Below, in pieces: positions 9,707-18,823 of a stretch of 63,360 nucleotides of DNA. The notes beneath the pieces are model-generated. The model was not told the DNA's origin. It ran no database searches and saw only the letters and a program-made list of their open reading frames with translations. Every line of letters begins with the position of its first letter. The stretch's first letter is position 1. A program made the translations under genes and the position numbers. The stretch covers positions 1 through 63,360 of the forward strand of contig JAPPGZ010000101.1 in the NCBI GenBank assembly GCA_028874905.1, written 5' to 3'. Source of the DNA: Gemmatimonadota bacterium. Lineage in GTDB: Bacteria > Gemmatimonadota > Gemmatimonadetes > Longimicrobiales > Gaopeijiaceae.

Positions 9707-11500
9707 ATGAAGAACGCCCTCCTCATCTACCCAAGGCACCCGCCCACATACTGGGGCAACAACTTCTCCCTGGACCTTCTGGGCATCAGGGCCGTCTTCC
9801 CGCCGCTCGGCCTGCTCACCGTCGCGGCAATGTTCCCGTCCCGGTACAACCTCCGCGTGGTCGACCTCAACGTCACTTCGCTCGAGGACCGCGACCTGGA
9901 GTGGGCGGACCTGGCCTTCACGTCGACGATGATCGTACAGCGGCCGTCACTCGAACAGGTCGTGGAGCGCTGCAACCGGGCCGGGATTCCCGTGATCGCC
10001 GGCGGCCCCCACCCCACCACCTTCCACCGCGAGATGGAGGGAATCGACCACTTCGTCCTCGATGAGGTCGAGGAGACCTTCTCCACCTTCCTGCAAGACC
10101 TGGAGAAGGGCACCGCGAAGCGGGTCTATCGTGCGCCGGGAAAGCCGGATGTGACCCTCACGCCGCTTCCTCGCTTCGACCTGGTCGACATGAACGACTA
10201 CTACTCCATGTGCCTGCAGTTCTCGCGGGGATGCCCCTTCGACTGCGAGTTCTGCGACATCACCAAGCTGTACGGCCGCGTGTCGCGCACGAAGACGCCC
10301 GAGCAGATGGTGGCCGAGTTCGATCATCTCTACGAACTGGGATGGCGCGGCCCCCTCTTCCTGGTCGACGACAACTTCATCGGCAACAAGCGCGAGGTGA
10401 CGCGTCTCCTCCCGGCGATCGCCGAGTGGCAGAGGGAGCGCGGGCATCCGTTTGCGCTGTCCACCGAGGCCAGCGTGAACCTCGTCCGCATGAACGACCT
10501 CATGGATGTGATGATAGAGGCCGGCTTCGACACCGTCTTCCTGGGTATAGAGACACCCAATCCGAAGGCTCTCAAGAAGATGAAGAAGCCCCAGAACATC
10601 AGCATGCGGGACGACGACTACCTGTTCACCTCCGTCCGCAAGATTCAGCAGAAGGGGATGCAGGTGCAGGGCGGCTTCATCCTCGGCCTCGATGAGGATG
10701 ACGAGAGCGCCTTCGATGCCCAGATCGACTTCATTCAGGAAACGGGGATGCCGATCGCGCTGGTCGGCCTGCTCACCGCGCTCAAGGACACCAACCTGTG
10801 GAATCGTTTGAAGAGAGAGGGCCGACTGCTGGACAAGCCCATCGAGATCAACGCCACTTCCCTGAACTTCAAGCCGCAGATGGACCCCGCAACGTTGGTG
10901 GAAGGGTATCTGCGGGTCATCGGGACGATCTACGACTCGACGCTGGAGAACTACTTTGAGCGCTGCCTGACCCTGCTGGAACACCTCAACCCCGTGCCGC
11001 ACATCAACAAGCCGGTGAGCCGGCACGCGCTCTATGCGGGGATCATGGCAATCCGGCGACGCCTGACCCGGGACCAGCTTCCGGCATTCTCACGGTTCGT
11101 CGCGAAGGTCTCCAAGGACCATCCCCGCATGATGCCCCTGGCAATTCGCCTGGCCGCGACCGGTCATCACTGCGAGAAGTTCACCCGCCAGCAGACCGTC
11201 ATCCGCGAATTCAAGGAGTATCTGAACTCGGAACTGGCCACGGTCCACGATGCCAGGCCGGAGCCGGCTCCGACACCGGGTGTCGAGGACAGGGTCAGGC
11301 AGGCGGCGCTCAGCCGGGCCCAGGCCCGTAAGAAAGCCATCCCGGAGGAATTCCGTTACGCCGGAGACGGCATCGCGGAAGCCCTCGCGGCCTTCCAGCT
11401 CGCACTGGATCCCGAGGTCCGCCCGGGTCCGTTGAACGGCGGAAACCTGCCGGTTGTCGGCGAAACCCTGGACCCCGGAGACGATGCGGCACGTGTCTGA
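9707..11500 (+). CDS. B12-binding radical SAM protein, HpnP/DUF4070-type
   Basis: A 597-aa protein beginning three bases after the polyketide synthase stop. The N-terminal part is a cobalamin-binding Rossmann domain (about residues 1-140; FPPLGLLTVAAMFP, GGPHPTTF). The radical SAM core carries the cluster motif C-x3-C-x2-C at Cys176, Cys180 and Cys183 (SRGCPFDCEFCDI), followed by VDDNFIGNK. The C-terminal part resembles DUF4070. The nearest characterised relatives that this pattern recalls are the hopanoid C-2 methylase HpnP and kin, which methylate unactivated carbons using methylcobalamin and SAM. Its position inside the operon suggests it methylates or otherwise modifies the polyketide-derived chain. 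About 90 residues at the C-terminus are low-complexity and unassigned. Substrate and reaction are inferred from context only. Confidence 0.9.
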   Translation: MKNALLIYPRHPPTYWGNNFSLDLLGIRAVFPPLGLLTVAAMFPSRYNLRVVDLNVTSLEDRDLEWADLAFTSTMIVQRPSLEQVVERCNRAGIPVIAGGPHPTTFHREMEGIDHFVLDEVEETFSTFLQDLEKGTAKRVYRAPGKPDVTLTPLPRFDLVDMNDYYSMCLQFSRGCPFDCEFCDITKLYGRVSRTKTPEQMVAEFDHLYELGWRGPLFLVDDNFIGNKREVTRLLPAIAEWQRERGHPFALSTEASVNLVRMNDLMDVMIEAGFDTVFLGIETPNPKALKKMKKPQNISMRDDDYLFTSVRKIQQKGMQVQGGFILGLDEDDESAFDAQIDFIQETGMPIALVGLLTALKDTNLWNRLKREGRLLDKPIEINATSLNFKPQMDPATLVEGYLRVIGTIYDSTLENYFERCLTLLEHLNPVPHINKPVSRHALYAGIMAIRRRLTRDQLPAFSRFVAKVSKDHPRMMPLAIRLAATGHHCEKFTRQQTVIREFKEYLNSELATVHDARPEPAPTPGVEDRVRQAALSRAQARKKAIPEEFRYAGDGIAEALAAFQLALDPEVRPGPLNGGNLPVVGETLDPGDDAARV

Positions 11501-14000
11501 ATCGGGCGCTCTGGGCCGGGAGGTCCCGCCGCTCAGGGGAACACTGCCACCGCAGTGCCAGCACGATGTCGATTCGCTGCGGCGGTTCATCGACGAAGCG
11601 TCCAACCGTTCCCGGGCAGGCGCCCCGGTCGGTCCCGAGAACTTCCGGGAGGTCCTGCTGACCGGAGCGACCGGTTTCCTCGGCCGCTTTCTTCTGAGAG
11701 ACCTCCTGCGGCGGAACCCGAACCTGACGGTGACCTGCATCGTGCGGGCGGATGATTCCGACCACGCCCTGGCGCGCATTCAGGCCGCCCTGGAGGAGGC
11801 GGGGATCCAGGATGACGAGCTCGCGCCGCGCATCCGTGCGCTGGTGGGAGACATCCATCTTCCGCGTTTCGGCCTGGAGCCGCCCCAATTCGCGGATCTC
11901 TGCCAGCGGATCGACGCCGTCTACCACCTTGCGGCAAGCCTGACCGTCGCGACTCCCTACGTCGCTCTGCGCAGGACCAATGTGTTCAGCATCCGCAGCG
12001 TGCTCGACCTGTGCCTGACCACGCGCCTGAAACACATCTTCTTTGCGTCGACCATGGGGGTCTTCCCCGAGTACTTCTGCGGCTTCGCGAACGAGTATTC
12101 CGGCAGCCGCATCACGCACCAGATGCAGCCGGACATCGCGACCATGACGCGCGCCTTTCCCCTCGGCCTGCTCGGGTATCCGTGGACCAAGGTGGTGGTC
12201 GAGCAGGCGCTGCTTCACGCGACCCGGGTCGGGGTGCCCGTCGCCCTGTTCCGCCTTCCGCACGCGAACGTCGCCAGTACCGGTTTCGGCAATGCCGACG
12301 ATGTCGCGGTGCGAACCGTGGCCTCGGTCGTGGACGTGGAACAGATGCCGGAGGGGTTCACGTTGCAGTGGAGCCACGCGGCGGCCGATGTCGTTGCCGA
12401 CACCATGGCGGCCATCTCGCTGAATCCCGACCGGCGCTACACGATCTATCACTACGCCGAAGACCCACCCGTGGGACCCGAGATGCAGCTCGCCGACTTC
12501 GGACTGTATTACAATACCGTCCCCTACGAGGCCTTCAAGCGTGCCTGCCTGGCCCGGGGAGAGCGGTCACCGCTTCACGGATTCTGGAGCCTGATCGATC
12601 ACGGCGCGTCCTACTGGTTCAGCGGTAACGCGACCGAGCCGTCCCTTCGGGTCTGCAACCGCGCTTTGCGGGCCGACTGTCCGGACCGGATTCAGTGGCC
12701 GAGCGCGTACACCATCCTCCAGCGCTCCCTCGAGTGGTTGCGGGCCAATCGCGTGCGATGGCCCTACCGCATACCCGAGAGCCGCCTCGACTACGACAAG
12801 CTCGTGCGCCGAGCCGAATCGTGCGCACGCGAATACGATGTCCCCTTCGACGTGGCGTTCCCTGCCTGGAAGCTCGAGGGACTCAGACGGCTCGTGCAGG
12901 CCGTGTCGGCCCCGGAGACCGGAGCCCGGGTCGAGAGATACGACTACATCGCCTTCGATCTCACCCGCCGGTTCCGCAACAACGCGTCCCTGGAAGCCGA
13001 GCGCCGACGCTGCCCCGAGATCGCGGAACAGGACGTCAGGCAGCCGGTCTTCATTGTCGGGGTCAACCGGACGGGCACGACCTTCCTGCACCGCCTGATG
13101 TCTCGCGACCCGAGATTCTGGACGCTGCGCGGCTACGAGTACGTGGAGCCGGTCCTGGCAGGCGGTGACTACGCCACGCTGGCGGGCTCGGCGGACGATC
13201 CGCGGCGAGCTCTCGCGGAAGAACTTCTGAGCGCGTCGGGGATCCTCGACATGTTCAAGGGAGTGCATCACTTCGACGTGAACGAACCGGAGGAGGACCT
13301 CGGACTCCTCAGGTTGGGGTTTGCGGCCTGGGGCGCTACCATCTGGTTCCATATCCCGGACTTCGCCCGCTGGCTTGCTGGCAGGGACATGTCGGAGAGC
13401 TACGCCTTTCACCGCCGCGCGATGCAGAACTACACGCATCAGCGGCGGCAGCGGCCAGTCCGCGGCCGGGGGCAGTGGATGCTGAAGGCGCCCTTCCACC
13501 TCTTCGAACTGGAAGCGCTGATCAAGACGTACCCCGATGCCCTGTTCATTCAGACCCATCGCGAACCCGCTCAGGTCATGGGTTCCTGGTGCAGCCTCGT
13601 CGAACGGGTTCGCCGTCTCTCCTGCGAACCCGGCGCGCCCGACGATCTCGGGGCGGAGCAACTCGAGTTCATGAGTCGCATGCTCAACGGGGCGGTGGAC
13701 TTCCGCACCAGCCACCCCGAGCTCGAGGATCGATGGCTCGACGTCAGCTTCTACGACCTGGTGGAGGACCCCATGGCCGTAGTGGCCCACATCTACGACC
13801 GCTTCGGCTGGTCCCTGGAGCCGGAAGCGGTCGCCGCGATGGACGAATGGCGGGAGGTTCAGGCCGCGCACCGGCAAAAGGAAAAGCGGCACAAGTACGA
13901 CATCGCCGACTACGGACTGACGCGTGAGATGATCGACGCGGCGTTCGGACGCTACCTGGACTTTCTCTCCGAGAGCGGCAGGCGCGCGTCGTTGCTGTGA
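11484..14000 (+). CDS. Fused thioester reductase and sulfotransferase
   Basis: An 838-aa fusion. Residues about 55-420 form an extended short-chain dehydrogenase of the thioester reductase/fatty acyl-CoA reductase type: GATGFLG (61-67) for NAD(P)H, VYHLAA, and Tyr232/Lys236 in YPWTK. Residues about 515-838 form a PAPS-dependent sulfotransferase: the 5-phosphosulfate loop FIVGVNRTGTTFLHRLM starts near 523, a QTHREP segment fits the 3-phosphate site, and WMLKAPFH is typical of Sulfotransfer_3 proteins. The natural reading is reductive release of a carrier-bound acyl chain as aldehyde or alcohol, then sulfation of a hydroxyl. The ATG at 11484 (GGAG just upstream) overlaps the radical SAM gene by 17 bases; a TTG at 11454 is an alternative. 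The 3' end overlaps the convergent ATPase gene by 49 bases. Confidence 0.9.
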   Translation: MRHVSESGALGREVPPLRGTLPPQCQHDVDSLRRFIDEASNRSRAGAPVGPENFREVLLTGATGFLGRFLLRDLLRRNPNLTVTCIVRADDSDHALARIQAALEEAGIQDDELAPRIRALVGDIHLPRFGLEPPQFADLCQRIDAVYHLAASLTVATPYVALRRTNVFSIRSVLDLCLTTRLKHIFFASTMGVFPEYFCGFANEYSGSRITHQMQPDIATMTRAFPLGLLGYPWTKVVVEQALLHATRVGVPVALFRLPHANVASTGFGNADDVAVRTVASVVDVEQMPEGFTLQWSHAAADVVADTMAAISLNPDRRYTIYHYAEDPPVGPEMQLADFGLYYNTVPYEAFKRACLARGERSPLHGFWSLIDHGASYWFSGNATEPSLRVCNRALRADCPDRIQWPSAYTILQRSLEWLRANRVRWPYRIPESRLDYDKLVRRAESCAREYDVPFDVAFPAWKLEGLRRLVQAVSAPETGARVERYDYIAFDLTRRFRNNASLEAERRRCPEIAEQDVRQPVFIVGVNRTGTTFLHRLMSRDPRFWTLRGYEYVEPVLAGGDYATLAGSADDPRRALAEELLSASGILDMFKGVHHFDVNEPEEDLGLLRLGFAAWGATIWFHIPDFARWLAGRDMSESYAFHRRAMQNYTHQRRQRPVRGRGQWMLKAPFHLFELEALIKTYPDALFIQTHREPAQVMGSWCSLVERVRRLSCEPGAPDDLGAEQLEFMSRMLNGAVDFRTSHPELEDRWLDVSFYDLVEDPMAVVAHIYDRFGWSLEPEAVAAMDEWREVQAAHRQKEKRHKYDIADYGLTREMIDAAFGRYLDFLSESGRRASLL

Positions 14001-15703
14001 GCCGTGGGCCGGCCGCGCCCCGATGCAGGGACGTAGTGGGCACCCCTGCCAAGACCCCTTACCTGAACCAGACCCTCCCTGCGAAGAGAGCGCATCAGCT
14101 TCAGGACCTGAGTTCTGGAGTAGCCCGACATTCGCCGGATCTCCGCGTTGGTCATCCGGCCTCGCTCCGCCAGAACAGCGAGCAGTCGAAGTCTCACGGA
14201 TTCCTCATCAAGCCAGATGTCTCCATCGACATTGGTCCGTTCAACCAGCCCTGAGTAGCGGCGCGCGAGACCGTATTTCGTGCCTCTGCCCCTGCCTTGC
14301 GGAACCAGGAAGCCGCGTTCTCTAAGGGAAACCAGGGTGGCTGCCGTCTCGTCTTCGGACAGCTGGAGGATCCTGGCCGCAGACCATCGGTCGAGGACCG
14401 GACGCCGAACCAGCCCGCGCAGGACAATCAGGTCGTCAACGCCGAGCTCCCGCCCCTGGTTCCGCATGTCCTGGACAAAACGCGCAAAGTCGGCGTGCGT
14501 CCGTGTCGGCAGCACAAGTTTGACGTGGGATTCGTCAGCTTCGTAGCGCGGCAGATCCTTGCCAAGAGAAAGGGATTCCTCAAAGATCCGGTCGACACCA
14601 AGACCGAGCCGATTCACCAGGCCAATCGTCTGCAGGACGTCCGCAAGCAGCGGGTTCCGGCGGACGGGAGGATGTCGGAGAATGTTCTGCGCCGTCACTC
14701 CCCCGATGAACCCTCCCGGGCTGGTGATTTCAATGTGATCGTCGGAAAGACGCAGGTGGATGGACTGGTGCAGGAAATAGTCCCTGTGAACCAGCGCGTT
14801 CAACACCGCTTCTCGCGCAATCCACCAGGTAATGTCAGGGATTTCCAGCTGGTGGAACCCCGCAGGGCCAATCGGCATTACGCGGAGATTGGCATCGAGC
14901 AGGCTGCGAACCCCCTCGAGTGTCTCGAGCAGCGGGGTACGAAGATCTCGCCGGACATCGTAGCCTGTCCGGCCACGCGACCTGGAGAAGACCAGTTCGT
15001 GGCGAGGAACACAGCGGGACAGGGTCGGCCGAGATCCGAGCACCAGAACCGCGGCCAGCGTAACGCCTCGCTCCGACGTCAGACCGAGTGCCTGGGTCAG
15101 CTTCCTGTCGTCCAGTTCGGCCAGATCGCTTCGCTCCGCGTCGGCTCTGAGGAGGCTGCGCAAGCGGCGGAATTGATCCGGATCCAGATCTGATGGGCAC
15201 ACGTCCGGCAGGATCTCGGCGGTGAGGTCCCGGCGGCCGCGAGAGACGACGAGATTGGCAAGATTCGATCCGGTCAGCGGCTTGCTTTCCTTGCCCACCC
15301 GGATTCTCGCCACGCCGTCCGATGTGGTGTGCGGGGGCATTCCGGGCGGGACGCGAATCACCAGTACTCGGCCCTCAGTCTCCTGCAGTTCGTAGATCTC
15401 GGTGAGGATGTGAGGCTCGGTCCCGTCGTAGATGTCCCGGCGCAGGCCATCCGAGTCGAGGGAGCCTACACCGTGGATTGCTTCGGCCCGTGTACGTTTC
15501 CTGTCCGCAACTCCGAGTACGAGCAGTCCACCCTGTGCGTTTGCGAACGCCACTACGGTTTCGCGGATCTCGCGGACCTGGGCCTTATGGGCGGATCCCG
15601 CCGGGTTCCACGACTTGAACTCCAGCGTCTCGGACTCCAATGAGTCCGCGGGCTCGCCGTCGAGGCGGTGGAGTTCGTTCCTGAGTTGACCGGGAATGAG
15701 CAT
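13952..15703 (-). CDS. AlbA/Schlafen-type ATP-binding protein with C-terminal winged helix
   Basis: A 583-aa protein of the AlbA_2 plus HATPase_c_4 architecture. The N-terminal AlbA_2 domain shows ESETLEFKSW and ETVVAFANAQGGLLVLGV. The ATPase-like part has WWIAREAVLNALVHRDYF with the conserved Asn, and EITSPGGF. The last third contains helix-turn-helix-like segments (MTNAEIRRMSGYSRTQVLKLMRSL). Such proteins are annotated as transcriptional regulators or helicase-like ATPases and often occur in defence or mobile neighbourhoods; the role here is unknown. It starts 10-50 bp downstream of a strongly AT-rich palindrome, so autoregulation is likely. Its stop lies inside the 3' end of the reductase-sulfotransferase gene on the other strand. 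Confidence 0.85.
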   Translation of the reverse strand: MLIPGQLRNELHRLDGEPADSLESETLEFKSWNPAGSAHKAQVREIRETVVAFANAQGGLLVLGVADRKRTRAEAIHGVGSLDSDGLRRDIYDGTEPHILTEIYELQETEGRVLVIRVPPGMPPHTTSDGVARIRVGKESKPLTGSNLANLVVSRGRRDLTAEILPDVCPSDLDPDQFRRLRSLLRADAERSDLAELDDRKLTQALGLTSERGVTLAAVLVLGSRPTLSRCVPRHELVFSRSRGRTGYDVRRDLRTPLLETLEGVRSLLDANLRVMPIGPAGFHQLEIPDITWWIAREAVLNALVHRDYFLHQSIHLRLSDDHIEITSPGGFIGGVTAQNILRHPPVRRNPLLADVLQTIGLVNRLGLGVDRIFEESLSLGKDLPRYEADESHVKLVLPTRTHADFARFVQDMRNQGRELGVDDLIVLRGLVRRPVLDRWSAARILQLSEDETAATLVSLRERGFLVPQGRGRGTKYGLARRYSGLVERTNVDGDIWLDEESVRLRLLAVLAERGRMTNAEIRRMSGYSRTQVLKLMRSLRREGLVQVRGLGRGAHYVPASGRGRPTAHSNDARLPLSERKSR

Positions 15704-15713
15704 GGATAACAGA

Positions 15714-15751
15714 TCATTATAATAAACGTGGTATTATTCATTATAATGAAT
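15714..15751 (-). promoter_or_regulatory. Perfect palindrome plus second copy upstream of the AlbA-type gene
   Basis: ATTCATTATAATGAAT (15736-15751) is a perfect 16-bp palindrome. A second near-copy, TCATTATAATAA, lies at 15714-15725, 11 bp upstream of the ATPase gene start at 15703. The latter provides a TATAAT on the minus strand. This AT-rich island stands out against the GC-rich surroundings and fits an operator overlapping a promoter. Confidence 0.6.
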
Positions 15752-15795
15752 GATGGTTCCGCCGTCTACCGACGCCCGTGGTCGAAGGACACGCC

Positions 15796-17406
15796 CTACT
15801 CGATCCCCGGCCTCCTCGAATGCCAGTCCGTCCCCTTCTGGAACGCGTGCGCCACGCTCAGGATCTTGTCGTCGGTGAACAGATCGCCGATCAGCGTGGT
15901 CGTCAGCGGCATCTCGGTCGGGCTCTCCGAATCCGGGTTGCGCACGCCGAAGTCGTACGGGACCACCGCCGCCGGATGTCCCGTCTGGTTGGTCAGTCCC
16001 ACCAGGCCTGAGCCGCTCACGAACATGTCGAAGTCCTTCATGACTTCGGCCATCTCCTTCATGAGGATGTGGCGACGCCGCTGCGACTGGACGAATTCGA
16101 GCGCGGGCACGTCACGGCCGCCCCGGAACCGGCCCCGGCGGCGGCGTTCGTCCTGATCGAGATCCTCCGGGATCGCCTCGGGTTCGCCGTCCGGTGCGAC
16201 GTGGAAGTCGAAGGCGGCGGATGACTCGACACCGAGCGCGTTCGAGCGGCGGTCGGGAATCTCGGGCATGGGCTGCGGGTCGGCGCCCAGCGCCCGCAGC
16301 GCCTCGACGAAGGACTCGGGCGCGTCTTCGTCGAACCCGATCCGCATTGCGCCGAGGTCCGGGTCGGGATCGAAGCGGAAGGGTGTGGTCAGCGACCCGG
16401 GATCCTTCCCGTCGGCCCCGTGGACGGCGTTGAAGACGAGGGCGCAATCGAGCGCGCTGCGGCACATCGGTCCCGTCTTGTCCATGCTCCAGGACAGCAC
16501 CATCCCGCCGTAACGGCTCACGCGGCCGAAGGTGGGCCTCAGCGCGGTCAACCCGCACCGCCGCGAGGGCGACACAATGGACCCCTGGGTCTCCGTGCCG
16601 ATCGCGAAGGCCACGCAACCGGCAGCGGTGGCCGAGCCGGGACCGGCTGACGATCCGCTCGACCCCTCGTCGAGGTTCCACGGGTTCAGGGTGCGGCCCC
16701 GGTACCAGCGGTCGCCGCGCGCGAACTCGCCGGTCGCCAGCTTGGCCGCGAGCACCGCGCCCGCCTCCCGCAGCCGCACCACGATCTCGGAGTCGTACCG
16801 GGTGAACTGGTGGCTGAAGTCGGCCGCGCCCCACGTCGTGCGCGTTCCCGCAACGGCGAACAGGTCCTTGAGCCCATACGGGATGCCGTGCAGGGGTCCG
16901 CGCCAGTCACCGGCCGCGATTTCCAGGTCGGCCTGGCGCGCTTCTTCCTGCGCACGGCCCTCCAGGATGGTCACCGCGCAGAGCAGAACGGGATCGAGCC
17001 GCTTGAGGCGGTCGAGGTAGACCGCGGTCAGCTCGGAAGAGGTGATTTCCCGCGCTCGGATCAGCGCCGCGAGGCGGTGCACGGGGAGGAAGGCGAGGTC
17101 CTCCTCGGTTGTCGGCACGGGTCCGCTCCAGCGCTCAATCGCGATTTCGGCGCGCTCGAACGGGTTGCCGCCGGTCTCGTACCACATCTTCTCCATGAGC
17201 GCGCCTGTACCCCCCGGGTAGGCCTGGAACTGGAGCGCCGGGGGCTCGCCGTTGCCGAGGGGGATGGGCGGCGGGGCCTCCTGGGGCGGGGTCTGAGGGA
17301 CGCCCGCAGCCTCCGTACCGGCCAGCGCGGTCGGATCGAGGCCTCCGGCGGCGGCGGCAGCGGCGGCGGTGGCCAGAAAACGGCGGCGCTCCATTGAGTT
17401 ACTCAT
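15796..17406 (-). CDS. Tat-exported amidase (amidase signature family)
   Basis: A 536-aa enzyme. The N-terminus MERRRFLATAAAAAAAGG is a twin-arginine signal. The amidase signature Ser-Ser-Lys triad is visible: Lys180 (GIPYGLKD), cis-Ser253 in the Gly/Ser-rich GSSGSSAGPGS loop, and nucleophile Ser276 in TETQGSIVSP, where the usual DTGGS reads TETQGS. These enzymes hydrolyse amide bonds of varied substrates; specificity cannot be read. It is the last gene of a minus-strand operon with the propeller, MoaD-like and membrane proteins (36-bp gap). The start may be Met1 or Met5; no strong ribosome-binding site separates them. Confidence 0.9.
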   Translation of the reverse strand: MSNSMERRRFLATAAAAAAAGGLDPTALAGTEAAGVPQTPPQEAPPPIPLGNGEPPALQFQAYPGGTGALMEKMWYETGGNPFERAEIAIERWSGPVPTTEEDLAFLPVHRLAALIRAREITSSELTAVYLDRLKRLDPVLLCAVTILEGRAQEEARQADLEIAAGDWRGPLHGIPYGLKDLFAVAGTRTTWGAADFSHQFTRYDSEIVVRLREAGAVLAAKLATGEFARGDRWYRGRTLNPWNLDEGSSGSSAGPGSATAAGCVAFAIGTETQGSIVSPSRRCGLTALRPTFGRVSRYGGMVLSWSMDKTGPMCRSALDCALVFNAVHGADGKDPGSLTTPFRFDPDPDLGAMRIGFDEDAPESFVEALRALGADPQPMPEIPDRRSNALGVESSAAFDFHVAPDGEPEAIPEDLDQDERRRRGRFRGGRDVPALEFVQSQRRRHILMKEMAEVMKDFDMFVSGSGLVGLTNQTGHPAAVVPYDFGVRNPDSESPTEMPLTTTLIGDLFTDDKILSVAHAFQKGTDWHSRRPGIE

Positions 17407-17442
17407 TTGCTCATATACTCGTTTCTGCTCGGCAACCGAGCG

Positions 17443-18534
17443 TTACGGGGCGGCCCTCCCACGGCCACGCAGCTTGTAGATGCCCACCGTGAGCAGCGGA
17501 ACGACCACGATCGCCATGAAAACGACGCTCATGGCATTGTAGCCCGTGCCTACCAGTCCCACGAGGCCGACGCGCGACAGCAGATAGCCTGCCAGAAGCA
17601 ATCCGGCGCCGGTGAGCAGCCGTAGCCCGGCCGGCATCGCGCGGCCACGGCCGCGGTACACGCCGTCCACCCGTTCGTTGAAGGCATGGATCAGCCCGGC
17701 CCCGGTCTCGATGAGCGTGCCGAAGAGTACGACCTGGAAGGTGATCTGGAACGCTCTCGACCCCAGCACCTCGAGCAGGTGGTTCGTCGGCACGGGACGA
17801 TCCAGCACGACCGGGTACTGCCCCGCGAGAGCGAAGAAGAAGAGCAGGCCCGGGATGATCGCGATCGGCCCCGCCAGCGCCCCGGCCCACAGCGCCTCCC
17901 TGCGGCGGCGGATGTGGCGCGTCGCGAAGAGCATGGCCGGCACCAGCGAGATCTGCAGCGCCCCGTACCGCGCGCCGGACGAAAACCAGCCGGGGCGCAC
18001 CTCTCCCGCCCCCAGCCCGGCGGAGATCTGATCGCCGAAGCGCGCGATGCTCCACGCGAACAGCACGATGTACGCGCCGTACAGCAGGAACGACCACCCC
18101 GCGAAGAACCGCTCGATCGTGCCCGTACCCCGGAACACCAGCACGCCGACCGCAAGCAGCAGCCCGACCGCCCCCACCCAGCCCGGAATGCCGAAGGTCT
18201 CGGCCAGGAACGTGCCCCCGGCCGACCCGATGACGGCGAGGATCAGCAGGACCGCCGTGAGGTAGCCGATCTCGTAGACGAACCAGCCGCGGCCGAGAAG
18301 GTGCTTGAAATAGGAGCGGTAGTCGTAGCTTCCGTAGGCGCGCGCGAACTCGAACCCGACCATGCACGTGACGCTGACCAGCAGGGTGGAGGGCACCATC
18401 CCCAGCAGGCCCCCGGTCGGTCCATATTCCAGGAAGAACTCCACGAGCTCGCGGCCCGTGCCGTATCCGCCCGCGATGATGATGGACTGGAAGACCAGGC
18501 CGGGAAGCAGGTAGCGGCGGAACCAGGAGGGCAT
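17443..18534 (-). CDS. Polytopic membrane protein, YkvI-like
   Basis: A 363-aa integral membrane protein with roughly ten hydrophobic segments, starting MPSWFRRYLLPGLVFQS. The motif GGYGTGRELVEFF early in the protein and later polar-interrupted helices suggest the APC/amino-acid-transporter superfamily, near uncharacterised YkvI-type proteins. The ATG at 18534 was chosen because upstream in-frame sequence overlaps the MoaD-like gene. Ten bases separate it from that gene, so it belongs to the same operon. Together with the downstream amidase, it could import a product of amide hydrolysis, which is inference. Confidence 0.75.
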   Translation of the reverse strand: MPSWFRRYLLPGLVFQSIIIAGGYGTGRELVEFFLEYGPTGGLLGMVPSTLLVSVTCMVGFEFARAYGSYDYRSYFKHLLGRGWFVYEIGYLTAVLLILAVIGSAGGTFLAETFGIPGWVGAVGLLLAVGVLVFRGTGTIERFFAGWSFLLYGAYIVLFAWSIARFGDQISAGLGAGEVRPGWFSSGARYGALQISLVPAMLFATRHIRRRREALWAGALAGPIAIIPGLLFFFALAGQYPVVLDRPVPTNHLLEVLGSRAFQITFQVVLFGTLIETGAGLIHAFNERVDGVYRGRGRAMPAGLRLLTGAGLLLAGYLLSRVGLVGLVGTGYNAMSVVFMAIVVVPLLTVGIYKLRGRGRAAP

Positions 18535-18544
18535 CCGGCCGGCC

Positions 18545-18823
18545 CTATCCGCCCGAGACCGCTTGCATGAAGAGTACGGTGTCGCCGTCCGCCACCGGCC
18601 CGTCCCAACCATCCAGCCAGCGAGTGTTGGTCCCGTTGTGGAAGCAGAGGACGTGGCGCCGCAACTCTCCGGCTTCATTGAAGAGATGGGGCTTCAGACG
18701 CGGCTCGCGCTCGATGAGGTCCGCGAAGACCTCGCGCAGGGTCTCGCCCGAGGCCGCCATCTCGCGCACCCCCCCGGTGGCGGGATCGAGCAGCGAGGGG
18801 AGCGTGACGGCAACCGCGCCCAT
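18545..18823 (-). CDS. MoaD/ThiS-family ubiquitin-like protein
   Basis: A 92-aa small protein that ends in VSGG; the diglycine tail is the hallmark of sulfur-carrier MoaD/ThiS proteins. The sequence GAVAVTLPSLL ... ETLREVFADLIEREPRLKPHLF ... VADGDTVLFMQAVSGG matches the beta-grasp family pattern. No E1-like adenylating enzyme is encoded nearby. The ATG at 18823 shares its A with the stop codon of the preceding propeller gene (TGATG), which implies tight coupling and decides the start over an ATG four codons upstream. Pairing of a MoaD-like protein with a sialidase-like propeller recurs in other bacteria to my knowledge, but its meaning is not established. Confidence 0.85.
   Translation of the reverse strand: MGAVAVTLPSLLDPATGGVREMAASGETLREVFADLIEREPRLKPHLFNEAGELRRHVLCFHNGTNTRWLDGWDGPVADGDTVLFMQAVSGG

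Noticed and set aside
11484..14000. Sulfotransferase as part of decarboxylative alkene formation, as in curacin-type pathways
   Set aside because: Those systems pair the sulfotransferase with a thioesterase acting on a beta-hydroxyl; here a reductase is fused instead and no thioesterase is encoded.
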